A stretch of 64,000 nucleotides of DNA from Channa striata (lineage: Eukaryota > Chordata > Actinopteri > Anabantiformes > Channidae): the NCBI GenBank assembly GCA_033026295.1, contig CM065186.1:1555001-1619000 (forward strand), in the 5' to 3' direction. The translations under genes and the position numbers were made by a program. This document shows, piece by piece, positions 38,690 to 49,889 of this stretch. Under the pieces are notes generated by a model. It made no database searches, had not been told where the DNA came from, and saw nothing but the letters and a program-made list of their open reading frames with translations. Each line of letters starts with the position of its first letter. Within the stretch, counting starts at the first letter, position 1.

Positions 38690-38945
38690 CCTCACTCTGC
38701 CCAAAGTGTATAGCAACTGTATAGAAGAAAATGTTCAATATGTTCTTACTTGTTCACGTTTAACACGAGCTCAAAAACTCTCCAAACTGTCCTCACACCA
38801 CAGAACTTCACTTCCTTTGCAGAAAGTCTCCACATTCACGAAATGTTATTACCTTCAAAAATTGTCCTAATTTTAACAAAATGCCTATTTCCAAAAATGC
38901 TCAACACTTTCCAAGAATGTCTTCACTTTTAAAAAATGCCATCAT
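38690..38945. repeat. Degenerate ~20 bp tandem repeat
   Basis: Successive imperfect units recur with spacing of about 16-22 bases: CTCCAAACTGTCCTCACAC, TTCAAAAATTGTCCTAATTT, TTCCAAAAATGCTCAACACT, TTCCAAGAATGTCTTCACTT, TTTAAAAAATGCCATCATTT. The common core is about TTCCAAAAATGCCTTCAC. This looks like an old, decayed minisatellite. The unit boundaries are approximate. Confidence 0.5.
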
Positions 38946-39654
38946 TTCGAACACACTTTTGTAATAAAGCATTTGTTTTGGACATGTATTTTGTTTATGT
39001 GAAGAGGCTCATTTTACCTTTGTAGTTCTTTCCGGAGTTTGTTTAGTATTTGGTGCTACTTTCTGGTACTTGGGGGTATTTAAGGTCTTGTGCAGAGTGT
39101 TATTTTGTAAAACATAATACTATTTGTTCCAGTCGTCTATACTACCATGTTGCTCTGAAGCAGGTAGTGATGTATTTGTATTTTCAGTGAAACTGTGTGC
39201 GTTTGTCAGGTCCAGCTTTCTCTGCAGCGTCAGCTGCTGGATCAGAAGTGTTGTGGAGTTTTGGGAGCAGTGTCAAGCCTCCAGATCTGAGCAGTGGGCA
39301 GCAGAACACAAACATCTGTCCAAGCAGCTGCTCTGATGTCTATCCATCTATTAAAAAATGTTGAAGCAGGAGCCATGATGCTTCTGTAAACCTGCATGTG
39401 TCCTCATGAGCTCCAGGATGGTTGGCTATTTATTTTCCTTCTCTTTGATTACTTTTAAAACCTATTTCGTCACCTGGGGTGTCTGATGACTCTCTAAACA
39501 TTCTGCATTTAGTGGAGCCATTGTGATATTAGAATATAAGATACAAAAGTTCAATATGTCATTTTATAGTTTGGATCCCACTGCAAAGACATTCCCTTTA
39601 TTCTGAATATGTCAGGTCATAGTGGCAAGTAGGTTCAGCAAGGTAGTTCATGTG
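38946..39654. other. Noncoding, nothing assignable
   Basis: Unique-looking sequence. The plus-strand frame at 39124-39336 has no domain. Confidence 0.45.
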
Positions 39655-39985
39655 TCTCTCTACTTAGCAATGTTATTCAACCCCTCCTGGGAGATCCTGA
39701 CACAGTCCCTGGCCAAATATATATATATATATATAATCCCTGCAGCATGTTCTTTATCTGCCCCGGGGCACCCTAACACTTGAAGGTGTCCAAAAATATG
39801 CCTGAAACATCTCAGGTGGTTCCACTCCAAGCTAAATTTAACCATCATTTATGAAAAAGACCTAGAGAGATGTGAACTCGTTCACTTGGGGCAATGACTC
39901 ACTTCCAACCTGAATAGAGTAATCCATAATTTTCTGGCTACGAAATGTGGCCTCAGAATTGGACGTCCTTTCTCTGAAATTCTCT
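39655..39985 (-). mobile_element. RTE-type LINE reverse transcriptase scrap
   Basis: On the minus strand 39875-39965 encodes NSEATFRSQKIMDYSIQVGS then SLPQVNEFTSL, matching the 'KSEAMVLSRK..CSLxVGxESLPQVxEFKYLG' segment at the end of a reverse transcriptase domain. Further along, LEWNHLRCFRHIFGHLQ (39780-39830) and LARDCVRISQEGLN (about 39665-39710) match the C-terminal tail 'RSQLRWFGHLxRMP..RWRDYVSxLAWExLGIPxEEL'. The linking part is deleted, and a (TA)n run at 39717-39735 has expanded inside the tail. Clade assignment is by motif only. Confidence 0.7.
39717..39735. repeat. (AT)~9 microsatellite
   Basis: Short AT array lying inside the LINE fragment, where it encodes the Ile-Tyr run in the minus-strand frame. 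It evidently arose after the insertion. Confidence 0.85.
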
Positions 39986-42900
39986 AAAGATACTAAATAT
40001 ATTAGACTGAAGTTACGGTAAAAGTATGTAAAAACACAGCATAAGAGATTAACTTTTTTTACATTTAGGAACAGAGCTATTAAAAATTGGCTACACCTGA
40101 CAGTGCAAGCAGTGTAGAAAAAAATGAATTACACCGAGCAACAACAATACAAATGAGGGAAACCCAAATATAATCCTTAGTAATTGTTCTATAAAGCCTT
40201 GGTGTTAAATATAGAAACTTTCAATCAAGCCAGGTGTTCACAGCTGGGACGTTTATTGTCACAAAAATCTATATCACTTATTATTTAAGACTGTCTACTC
40301 AGGCTGGAGCTAAAATGATTGCACTGCTTCATTTATGTTTTTGTTGATTCACACATTATGTTTTCTTTTTGAACTATGGCCAAAAAAACAGCTGATCATA
40401 CATCTGAATTGAATCTCTTACTTTAGTTATTTATAGTTTTACTGACAAATTAAAAAAATTTACAGAAGTTCAAAAAGAATTTTAGGGAAATTAAGATTTA
40501 ATATCACATCAAACCCTATGACATCTCATCTCCCACTCGAGCCATAAGGTGGTTCTGAAAGGTGCAAGAGTAATTATTAAGCATTAAACAGTTGCTGTAA
40601 AATAAGTTGGAAATGGGCTCAAATCTTCGAATGCAGACAAAACATAATGCCCTGTGATAACAGTGTTTACATCAATAATCCAGTGTTTGTATGAATATGG
40701 GATTGCACACACGCTAGCGGTCACCCACGTAATAATTGCAGTATGTTTCCTGCTGAGGAGTCAGAAGTACACAAATAACTAAATAAGACAAAGAATCCGA
40801 TGACTCATTTTCACAGTGACACTAGGAAATTGAAGCCAGTGGCACTTTTAAAAATCTCCAGTTATGATCCAAAGCTTTTTAACTGGTTTCGGCTCATTAC
40901 AGAGGTGTTCCACCCACACAGCAATGAAAATATCTGACTGTTAAAACTCTGCTCATTCCTGAGTGGGCCACCAGAGAGCTGTTCACATCTGAGGGGGTGA
41001 AAAATATTCCAGTTTCTGCCTTTTTACAATGCCACCAAAGGTAGAAAAATCACAGAGGGGTGATATGAAGATACCTGTGACAGCAAATGTTAGACAATGT
41101 CACCGTTCTTCAAATACCGACTCACTGAGGCAGATACTCTCTAATGAAGCTCTACAGTCAGCTCTTGTAATGAGTCAGGCTGCCGAAAAAGAAGAAACTT
41201 CACTATAATTCTCCAGGCGTCTGCTGTCATACATTTCTCATTTTGAAATGCAGCTGTTCAGCAGTAATTTTGGCCACTCCAAGCACCCTTGGTCATTGTT
41301 AGATAAGTCTGAACACCTTGTTTATTTCTCGAGTTCACAGTCAAACTTTTGATGAAGTAAATATTGTGTTTTTGCAGCATGAAGCAGCTTTTGTTCACGA
41401 GCACAGCAGTTGATAATCCCTAAAAATCCATGGACAGCCACTTTGGCTTTTATACCACAAAATGTAGAATTAGACTTCAAAATAGAGGTGTGAAAACGGT
41501 TTTGTTTCCTTTACTTTTTCTGCTTTATCACCCAAATGGTTTATTAAAAACCCATTTGTTATTTATTCGCAAAGTTAGATCCATGGTCGTTATTCCTGTC
41601 GCAGAAATTAATTCATCTTTGTCTTGTTTTTAAGAAAAATGCCAAACTTTCAATGCAAGGCTTTGCTGCTCCTCCTTATCTCATTCAGTTTTAGTAAATT
41701 TTTACAGAGTAAACAAGTGAAAACAATTGTTAGTGGCAGCCCTAATCGTTCTGTTTTACTCCCAGGTGTTCTGAGGGACACACGAAGCGCTACAACCATT
41801 CAGCCAACTGCTTGCTTGGTAATTCAAGACTGCTGTTAAAACTGCGTCTTTATCGTAAACTATATCCTCACAGTTCAAAAAGGTCCCCTGATATTATGGC
41901 TGTATCACAAATATGAAATATGATACATTTTGCACAACCAAGATGTAAAAATCACCCCGAGTAAAAATGACCTTTCAAACAGGTAAATCTCTGTTTGGTT
42001 TGCATGAAGCGTGCTCACCAAGTCTGACTCCGCTGCTGCCGAGGTCATGTCTAAATAACACAAACCCTTCAGCGTGACTCGCATCACTTCTCCGCAATCA
42101 AGGAACCCCATCGCGTGGACGTGACGCTTTGCTTTCTAATGCACTGCTGCACCGTCTTCATATGTTATTTTCTCATCTCCACGTGCCATGAATAAGCCCT
42201 TCAGATATGGCACAGATGTACTGTTTATATTTCATCAACAGTATTTACCTCTCAATCGAAAATCCTTTATAACCTCAATCATCCAAAAACCAGCTCTGTG
42301 TGAAAACATGCATAAGTCATGAAAATACAAACATTTGAATTAACCAACATAAAAAAAAAAAAAAAATGTCTTTTGTCTCTGCTCTTTAAAGACCAAACAT
42401 ACAATTTGGTATATCAAAACATGTGAAGAATGTTGGACCATTCAATTTAGAAAGTTATTACAATTTCCTTTTACTTAAAATACATCTCATACCATCAGCT
42501 TTTAGATGAAACCTCTAGCTTCCAGGGGGGCAATAATCTTAAGTTAGTTCTTTAAAATACACCTGCTGAGACTTTGTTTAATCCATCACCATAAGCAGAT
42601 TCAGCAGTTACCTTTCCCGTCTTGTAGCAGCTACATCATTTAGTCGCACGTTAGTGGCATTCTCTCCTCTAAGCTGCATTCAAAGACATTCCAGAACAAC
42701 ACTGCCTCTCCAAATGAAAGACATTTGTCAATTGTTGAAACGTCTAAAATGACCTGTAGTATGTTCATGTAGGACAAGGACCTCTAGTGGACAACAGATT
42801 TATGATTCTTCTCCGTCAAGAAAAAGACAAAGTAGCCTGACATTGATGTTATAGCGCTATAAACTTATTACAGAGGAGTGCAAGAAGGACAGATAGATCT

Positions 42901-43002
42901 AAAAAATATGTTGTAACTTAGAAAACAAACTGTCCCCCGGTGTCCAACAATAACATTTGGGATTTTAATCCATGTTAGTATCTGTATACGAGCACCTAAG
43001 GA

Positions 43003-43003
<1 letters not shown>
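39986..43003. other. Noncoding; mostly unassigned
   Basis: Apart from the repeat end at 41640-41745, I recognise nothing in this 3 kb. A run of about 17 A lies at 42350-42366. Confidence 0.45.
41640..41745 (-). mobile_element. Possible 'TTAGGGCTGC' repeat end
   Basis: The right edge CAATTGTTAGTGGCAGCCCTAA (about 41726-41747) reads on the minus strand TTAGGGCTGCCACTAACAAT, matching the terminus also seen at 5346. The body to the left is too diverged to align confidently. Confidence 0.35.

Positions 43004-43033
<30 letters not shown>
43004..43033. repeat. (AC)15 microsatellite
   Basis: Perfect AC dinucleotide array. The plus-strand frame spanning it (42972-43166) is a microsatellite artefact. 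Confidence 0.96.
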
Positions 43034-43036
<3 letters not shown>

Positions 43037-43685
43037 ATACTGGATAATAAAATGCAAGAAAAGGCAAAAACAACTTGGACTGTTGTCCTTTCATGTGTAT
43101 CAAATTACAATTAATAGGCAAGGGTTTTTTTACATTTCCTGTCCTTTTAGCTGTAAATTTAAATAAACCATAAAGTTATTTGCCTGCCACCTTTGAATTT
43201 ACATTCGAGGCTGGTTTTATTTTAATGACAGGCGATGGCAGTGTGTGTATCCTTCTAGAATAGACACTTGTGACAACCCTACAGTAAATATTTAAAATAT
43301 TTTATGGATGCTACATTTTTGGTGACATCCAAAAATGACTGTCTCCCCAAATGCTTCATATTGTCCAAAGTAAGAATGAGTAGAGTTGCAGATACACAAA
43401 ATCTCTGGTGGAATTACAGTAATTTGGAGCATTTTGGTGCAACATTTTTTACTTTTTTCCTCCACCAAAACCTTCTCTCAATGAACTATGCTAGAAAGAG
43501 CAGCCCACAATCAGATAATCAAAGTGCTGCTGCAAATATCCTTAATATTTCTTGTCAACCTGCAAGCACTAAGATCATATCTGTGACAGGCAGAACTGCA
43601 TTTCAAGCTCTCATGTTTCATTTGAAGATTTAGAGTCAAGGTTAGGCCAAATTAGCAAACTTGCTTTTGATGGTTTTGGTTTAGG
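43034..43685. other. Noncoding, nothing assignable
   Basis: No recognised exon or repeat. The frame at 43304-43633 (109 codons) has no domain. Confidence 0.45.
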
Positions 43686-43953
43686 ATGTAAATGTATATT
43701 TATATGTTTACACATTCCTCTGACTTCCATCCATTAAAATACTTCTCTGCTTCTACCAAAAAACTCCTCCAGTTGACATCACCTAGAGGAGTTCAGATGT
43801 CAAACTCCATAGTGTGAGCAATGAGATAGCATAATCTGAACTGGAGGTCCTTCCAACTGATGTCATCTGGAGGAGATTTCCAGAACGAAGTATTGAGATA
43901 TTTTAGTATAAGCAGGTTAAAAGGAAGTTTAATGCAATTTATTTACATGTACT
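43686..43953 (-). mobile_element. Foldback/MITE element, copy B
   Basis: The left arm (GTAAATGTATATTTATATG.., CTGACTTCCATCC, TCTCTGCTTCTACC, CTCCTCCAGTTGACATCACC, GAGTTCAGATG) is repeated inverted in the right arm (..GCATAATCTGAACTGGAGGT, CCAACTGATGTCATCTGGAG, TTTACATG). The spacer is about 30 bp. It corresponds in reverse to the element at 25139-25456 but is shorter, lacking part of the right-hand centre. No coding capacity. The strand is relative to copy A. Confidence 0.75.
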
Positions 43954-44520
43954 ACTCAGACTAGCATCCTTTAATGCCAGCCAGTCACTAAAAGGCCAGA
44001 TGATAAATGTGTATCAAATGCTGTGAAATACAGGAGTAAGAATGCAGCTGTCATCTCCTCATAGTAGATTTAAACATAAAGTTAAAAAGAATACAGGCAA
44101 GACAGGGGAGAGGCAGGACACAGAGGAGGAACACTTAAACATACACACATTTATTACCCAACTTGTGATGCTATATGGACAAACAAGACATCTGCCATAA
44201 ATTTTGACAAGCAGCATAGAGTCGGTGCAAAGACACATAAAGGACACCTGAGTGTGGAGATGGGAACAGAGCCCATTTGGGGACCAGTAAAAGTGGAGGA
44301 AAGTCGGAAAAACCCTACAGAGAAACAAGCCCGAGTCTGCCTCAGTCAGGACCGAGGCCAATGCCACGGTTTACGTTCACAGTAACATGAAATTCACGTG
44401 CACACAAAGAGATGCAGACAATTTGAGTATTACTGTCGATGCAAAAAGGAAATTTTCCAGTTCAATCAGTGATATTGTACAGCAAATATCAAATATCAAC
44501 ACTCAAAAGCTGGTTTCTGA
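43954..44520. other. Noncoding, nothing assignable
   Basis: The 102-codon minus-strand frame at 44059-44367 is Cys/Leu/Ser-rich but matches no family I recognise and has no splice or promoter context. I leave it uncalled. Confidence 0.4.
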
Positions 44521-44666
44521 CAGGGGTGCGCCGATCCGATATTTAGTATTGATATTAGTCTTATACTGGCCAAACCTTTTGATCGGATATTGCAATGAGA
44601 GGGGAGTATAATCCGGTCCGATATATTACAGAGAATATGTTTTAAATTTCACATAACTGCTTAGAG

Positions 44667-45051
44667 CAGTGCTGCCCAATTATTTTCTGTTACGCCCCCC
44701 CTAGCTAAAAGAAAACAATTCGCGCCCCCCCCGCGCTACATTTGCTTCGTCATATTTCCTCGTCTTAGCTTTCGGGTGACTTTCTTTTGTCTCATTATCT
44801 TTCTTTTCATCCCTGTTAAAATCTCTTCCTGTTGTCTTCAGGTCCGTTTACTCACTTCCTGTCACCTGCTCGGTGCAAAATAAACCCGACACCAAAGAGC
44901 TAATCCTCCCTGCGCACACTCTGACAATGAGACTGCCAACTACTAGACTGGATCTGCAATTACACTTTATTCTACTACAAAAAAAGCATGTTCCCCTGGG
45001 TCACACGCGCCCCCCCTCGCAGCGCTGGGCCCCACTATTTGAGAAGCACTG
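44667..45051 (+). mobile_element. hAT-like MITE, copy B (385 bp), nested
   Basis: The ends are CAGTGCTGCCCAATT and TTGAGAAGCACTG, with a perfect 8 bp target duplication GCTTAGAG at 44659-44666 and 45052-45059. The interior matches the reverse complement of 12752-13154 over nearly its whole length, for example CTTTTGTCTCATTATCTTTC and CCTGCGCACACTCTGACAAT. Copy B lacks a ~28-base stretch found in copy A and has a small insertion near 44828 and a two-codon-length gap near 44930. It sits inside the older hAT remnant at 44521, so it arrived later. Confidence 0.92.
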
Positions 45052-45127
45052 GCTTAGAGACACATGTTGTGAAGGGACAAGTCACATGAACAGTAACATC
45101 AACGTGACTGATCAGTCCGCAGTTATC

Positions 45128-45223
45128 ATGTCGGCTGTGTGGAGTTATTTTAAACCCAAAGACGACAAACTGCACAGTGGAGAGACGAACTTTACATTGC
45201 AAAAAGCAGCGCTGCCGGATTAA
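45128..45223 (+). pseudogene. hAT transposase N-terminus fragment
   Basis: ATG at 45128 opens MSAVWSYFKPKDD, which resembles the start of hAT/ZBED-type transposases, where a BED zinc finger begins with (S/K)xVWxYF. The expected Cys-x2-Cys pair does not follow, and a stop occurs after 31 codons. It is therefore a remnant. The position fits the hAT terminus at 44521, with the MITE between them. Confidence 0.5.
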
Positions 45224-45364
45224 CAGTTTTGCTGCAGCAACAGAGGACATGTTAAATATGTGGAAAATTTACAAGATTTACTCTCCTCCATGTAATTTTA
45301 AGACACACGCAAGTAACGTAATAAAAGCAATAGATCAAAGTTCTGTGTTAAAGTTCAATTCCAG

Positions 45365-46695
45365 AGGTTACATTTGAGAAAAATAAAAACTCAGCATTTA
45401 CAAGTGGTCAACAGAGTAAATGTGCAAATCGGGAGGCCATGCCACTTTCTAAATTATGCTTTCCATATATGGTGAAAACTTTTAAATTCAAATGGACTCC
45501 TAAAGACATGAAGTATCTAGGAGTCAGACTGTGTATGGACTTGGCCGAAATGCCCTCATGGATTTGGAAGCCACTATTACAAAAAATACAGACAAATTTA
45601 GACAAATGGGAGAAGCTAACCCTCACCCTTTGGGGAAAAGTAAGTATTAGAAAAATGGGAATAGCCCCTCAACTCAACTATGTAGTCATGATGCTCCCAA
45701 TTACATTACCGTTACCTTTTTCAAAAGATATGAAAACAAGGGGAAGGGAAGTAAAAGACCTGAGTAAACTGAGTAAATTATACACGTCCAGAGAAAGGGA
45801 AGGATTGGGTTTACCGGATCCCAGATTATACTAATTATCATTTGGAATAGCCAAACTCTCTACCCATTGGCAGCAAACGGAAGATAAACCTGATAAATAT
45901 TCCTCATTGCGGCACTATCCAGCGATCTGCATTTGGAAAACAACTATATATTGGGAACAGTGGTATTCCAGTGGCATACACACTATTATAGACCTATATG
46001 AAAATGGCAATATTATATCCTATGAAAACTTGATTAAGAAAAGTTGGCCTGAAGGGCAAAGGCATTTTTTGGAAATATTTGCAACTTTTTGAAGTTGCCA
46101 CAGATGTTCCACACAGGCTCCCAGTTTTACAAGATGTCAAATAACTTGACAAGTAGTGACCTACCCAGCCTGAAACTGCTATGGCACAGAAATTTGGGAA
46201 GAGACTATGTTTTAGGATAATCTGTTTTGGAAGTGTATAAAAGAACTTTCTTTCACTGCATTTGGGAATGCGCGGTAGTGAGACCATTCTGGATTAAAGT
46301 TTTGGAAAACAGGAACACTGCTTTTGGTCAACGATTCCTTTGAACCCCGCCTTGTGCTTACAGGGAGCTAAATCTTTAATGCCAGGGGTACTTAAGTACT
46401 TATTACTGTGGGTATGGTTACAGCTTCCAGAATTACACTGAGACATTGGAATACAGCTAAGGCTCCAGAGTCGAAAGAACGGACAGGGGCAATGGTAGAA
46501 AATACTTCTTTTGAAGCCATGTTTAGCAAATTGAAAGGCAGCACAGGTGACGTAATCACCATATGGGATCTCTTTTAGAATTATTTGAAATTTGATGGAG
46601 CACCTGGACAAATAACACATGACCCTGCACATCCTGTTTTACCTTTAACAGTTTGTCATTTGGTAATTGCTATGCTCTTATTTGATTTAATTATG
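45365..46695 (+). mobile_element. L1/Tx1-type LINE, 3' portion
   Basis: Only the reverse transcriptase C-terminal part of ORF2 is present. The plus strand reads FTSGQQSKCANREAMPLS (like 'FSGYKVNWxKSEAMPLS'), FKWTPKDMKYLGVRL (45495-45540), NLDKWEKLTLTLWGKVSIRK, REREGLGLPDPRLY, then one stop at 45832-45834, then FGIAKLSTHWQQ and WPEGQRHFLEIFATF to 46092. After frameshifts, HCIWECAVVRPFWIKV (46250-46300) is the His/Cys-containing C-terminal motif of L1-type ORF2. The remaining tail runs to about 46684. The 5' truncation near 45365 is typical of target-primed insertion. It is inactive, but less decayed than the other LINEs here. Confidence 0.88.
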
Positions 46696-46999
46696 TAGTT
46701 GAACCATGCCAACTTGTGTTATGCTGTTGCAAACAGAATCTACCCCTGTAATTGTGTAATACTATGTCTTTTTTCCTCCATCTTCTTTTCTGGTGCTGCC
46801 ATGTGCCACCTCTCATCGCTTACCCCAAAAAAACAAAGATTTAAATGGCAAAAAAAAGAATGCCCTAGTCTTTCTAGTCAACACAGTAGATTGTGAATGT
46901 TTCCACAACTAAGACAATAAAAGCTGACTCATGGTCAAGTCTCTCGACCCTTCATTTTCAGAAGTTACCGTTTCTCTCAGTGGAAGCCCCCCATCAAAG
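46696..46999. other. Probable LINE 3' flank, noncoding
   Basis: A-rich runs at 46827-46860 and an AATAAAAGC word at 46916 may belong to the LINE's 3' untranslated region or tail. I cannot fix the boundary. Confidence 0.35.
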
Positions 47000-47110
47000 G
47001 AATTTGCAGTGCAGAGGTGGTGGACAGGGTTCAACCCCTAGGCTTTTAGGCTTGGAGACAGATATTGAAAATGCATCAGTGTGCTTACTGCTCTACTGAG
47101 CTAACTGGCT
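47000..47110 (-). mobile_element. tRNA-like SINE head
   Basis: On the minus strand 47110 downwards reads GCCAGTTAGCTCAGTAGAGC, which contains an A-box, and about 75 bases later GGGGTTGAACCCTGTCC, which contains a B-box. The A-to-B spacing is too long for a normal tRNA, and no good cloverleaf with aligned acceptor stem can be drawn, so I favour a tRNA-derived retroposon or tRNA pseudogene. It differs from the SINE family at 1843. Confidence 0.45.
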
Positions 47111-49889
47111 TCTGTGGTTTGTTAGTTTAAATTGTAATTGCTTTAATAATACATTTCTTACATGTTCATGTTAGAATTTGTGCATTGTCAAATTCTAGTC
47201 TTAAAAAAAAACACACACGCGTGTATAAATATAGGCCTAAATGAATCATATCTGAGGAACTTTAATGACTTTGTCAAGCTCACACACTTGACTAGCTTGT
47301 AATGAATCTCAAACACCACGTTCATTTGTTTTTCTTAGCCTTTACAAACAACGTTCCCGTGCAGAAGGTTTAATTTTACAGCTGGAGAACTTCATTTCCA
47401 CGGACGAGGAGAAACGTTGCCTTCTCTCTTTGCCTTCCTCCCGGTTTCATTTTCCCTGTCTGCGAGCTGAGATACTGACCTGTACCAACAAACACTCACT
47501 TTGTGTAATGAGCTGCTGGGTTTAATTAACTGGGAACACAGACAAGAGACAACTTCTTTCTTCATACACGGGTTCGACTTTGATCTTAAGACTCATCATA
47601 TACGCATTTTGTGAGTTTGTGAGATGTTGCTTAAAAAATGTGCAACGTATGATTGTGTCCGTTATGATGTTGCATGGCTATGTGTGTTTAGCTTTGAGAA
47701 TCTGGACTATTGCTGTGAAGGGAGCTCAGACTGGTGGATCCTCTGCCAGGCTAAACAACACTTAGAACAGACACTATGGATAGAGTATGATTCATTTTCC
47801 AACAGGTTTGGGCTCTGATAGCTCCAATCATGCAGCAATCTCAAAATACTGATGTCAAAATGTTAGCGGTCAGTATGGGTGGATGGGATTTAATGCAAGT
47901 AGAGCACCACTGTATCACTATTATTATTACTTTTAACTTTGCAGTTTGTGAATTTGATGTTAACAAAGCACGTGGAGATAGGCCGGGTTGTAGCATTCAT
48001 CTGGAGTGTAAATTAAAAATTCAAAGTAAATCACATACTTGACAGTATGTAGAGGGGTGCTACTCACTATTGGGTTTTGTTTGAACAGATAAGTGCAGAG
48101 TAGCCCTAGTGTCTGCCTCCCATGTACAGTATTACCGACGACATATTCACAGCGATAACTCAGTGACATGAAAAATCTATACATAGCAACCTTTTCTAAA
48201 TCCATAGTCATTTGCCAGCACTCGCCCAATTCCTGAAGCTATTTCCTGATTTTTCATAGACCCTTCTAGCTCTCAGAATTCAATATAATATACCCAGTCG
48301 GGAAAAATATAATTTTAATTTGTCACTTGTGTATGACTCCTCTACAAAAAGAAAGACTGTGGCAGGGAATTATGTTGTCTTGCTCATCATGGCACAAAAC
48401 TCAAACACAGCACTTCTCAGCTTTTTTTTTTTATTTTACCTATTTTAATGGTAATACTATTATTGGGTGTGGATGTTTTTGCAGCTGTTCTTAGGAAAAA
48501 TGAACACCGTCGTGATATTGGCTGAATACAATCAGAGATAACAATTATGAAGACAAATGTAAATAACACACAAAGCAGCGTGTGTGTAAAGTAGGGGCAC
48601 GCCAGATGAATGGATATACGGGGTGAAGAATATGGGGAAAGCACAGTCTGGTGTATAAGGTGAGTCCCACCTAACGAGCTACAGAAGTGTCATTTATAAA
48701 AGACCAGAAAGTTGAGAGAATCCAGCAATTCTTCCCTTCTCAAAAATACTTTTATTTCTAGATAAAAGATGTAAAACGTTGGTCTGACTGCCACCATAAA
48801 GCAAGGAGGTAATAAGGTGCTCTGTGGTATACAGGGTGTTTGAGGTGTGAATGAGTAGAAGCCACAGCTGGAGACCATCCCGTGGCTCGCTTATCGAGCA
48901 GCGACAGACCAAGAGATCCAAACACAGACAGAGAAAGGTTTCTGCTGTTTGCTTTGTCTGCTGTGAATGTATAAAGACGACTAGAGCCAGCAGGGAGGAA
49001 ATGAGCCTGCACTTTGAGAGTTTCCAGTGACTTCAACTTAAAATCACTGAACTTTTCAAATAGGAGAGAACTGTTGAAGTTTGTCAAATGCTTTCAAAGT
49101 TCTGCTCCTCAACACTCTGTATAAAAAGGGAAGCAGTGAGGAGGCAGAGACAGGTAGAGTTAAGTCTGAATGAACAAGCCTATGGGCAAATTATTCTATA
49201 GAATGTCCTAGTTGTACAGATTTATAAGGATGAGCTTCACTCTCCAGGAGACTGAGCAGCTAAACCTAGCTGGAAGATTTCGTCCCTTTTGGTCATAAAC
49301 GAAGGACATTGAAGGACTTTTTGCAGCTTTAGGTTTAGTGAGATATGCAGCACAGACACAAAGATTCTATACCAGGACGAATGAAACTCCAAATCATCTG
49401 TCAGGAAGACAATTTATGTGTCACCCTGTGAAAACCATCATCTAATAAAGCTGTCTAATATTCAACTAGGGCTGTTTTTGATTTTACCAATGTGAAAAAT
49501 GTCTACACGCTTCTTCTGGTGTCACTCAACAACAAACCTATACAACAAATATATTTTCAGGTGTTTCTTGGATAAAACAGCAAGATAAAAAGTTCCCAGG
49601 CTGCTTAAATAAACAGGTCGACCCCCCCTCCTCACAGTTGGTTGCCAGTTTTATTTCCTCAGGTGATGCACACGCTGACAGTCCACTAAACCTTCCATAA
49701 GGAAGCTCACAAGTCACACAACTGAATCTCAATATTTGCTTTATATTTTTGTCATTACCTCTAGCCCTGAAATATCTTTCTGAAACATATGGTATTTAGT
49801 TTTTCTTTCCATTTACACCTTAATGATCGAATTTTTAAGTTTGTGTTATGCATTTATTGTTGAAAATTATCAGATTTTAAATATTTACG
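47111..49889. other. Noncoding; possible conserved block
   Basis: Positions about 47335-47575 are GC-balanced and complex, without frames or repeats, unlike the AT-rich surroundings, and are a candidate conserved noncoding element. Elsewhere I see only short frames, including minus-strand 48758-49087, without domains, and an A/T run at 48421-48435. Confidence 0.4.

Larger units (their letters stand above)
44521..45250 (+). mobile_element. hAT element remnant, 5' part
   Basis: It starts CAGGGGTGCGCCGATCCGAT and continues ATTTAGTATTGATATTAGTC, TTATACTGGCCAAACCTTTT, GATCGGATATTG. This follows the terminal region of a fish hAT family with 'CCGATATCGG'-like subterminal repeats. After an inserted MITE (44667-45051), a short transposase-like start appears at 45128. 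The rest of the transposase and the right terminus are absent. The left end is exact; the right end is where I lose resemblance. Confidence 0.65.

Noticed and set aside
44873..45223. Open frame shared by the two MITE copies (also 12746-12928 minus)
   Set aside because: It starts at GTG rather than ATG, is only about 60 codons in common, and reflects recent common ancestry of the DNA rather than coding constraint. Copy B's extra length is hAT flank.
47000..47110. Possible functional tRNA gene on the minus strand
   Set aside because: A- and B-boxes are about 75 bases apart and no proper acceptor stem or anticodon arm can be folded, so a SINE head or pseudogene is more likely.
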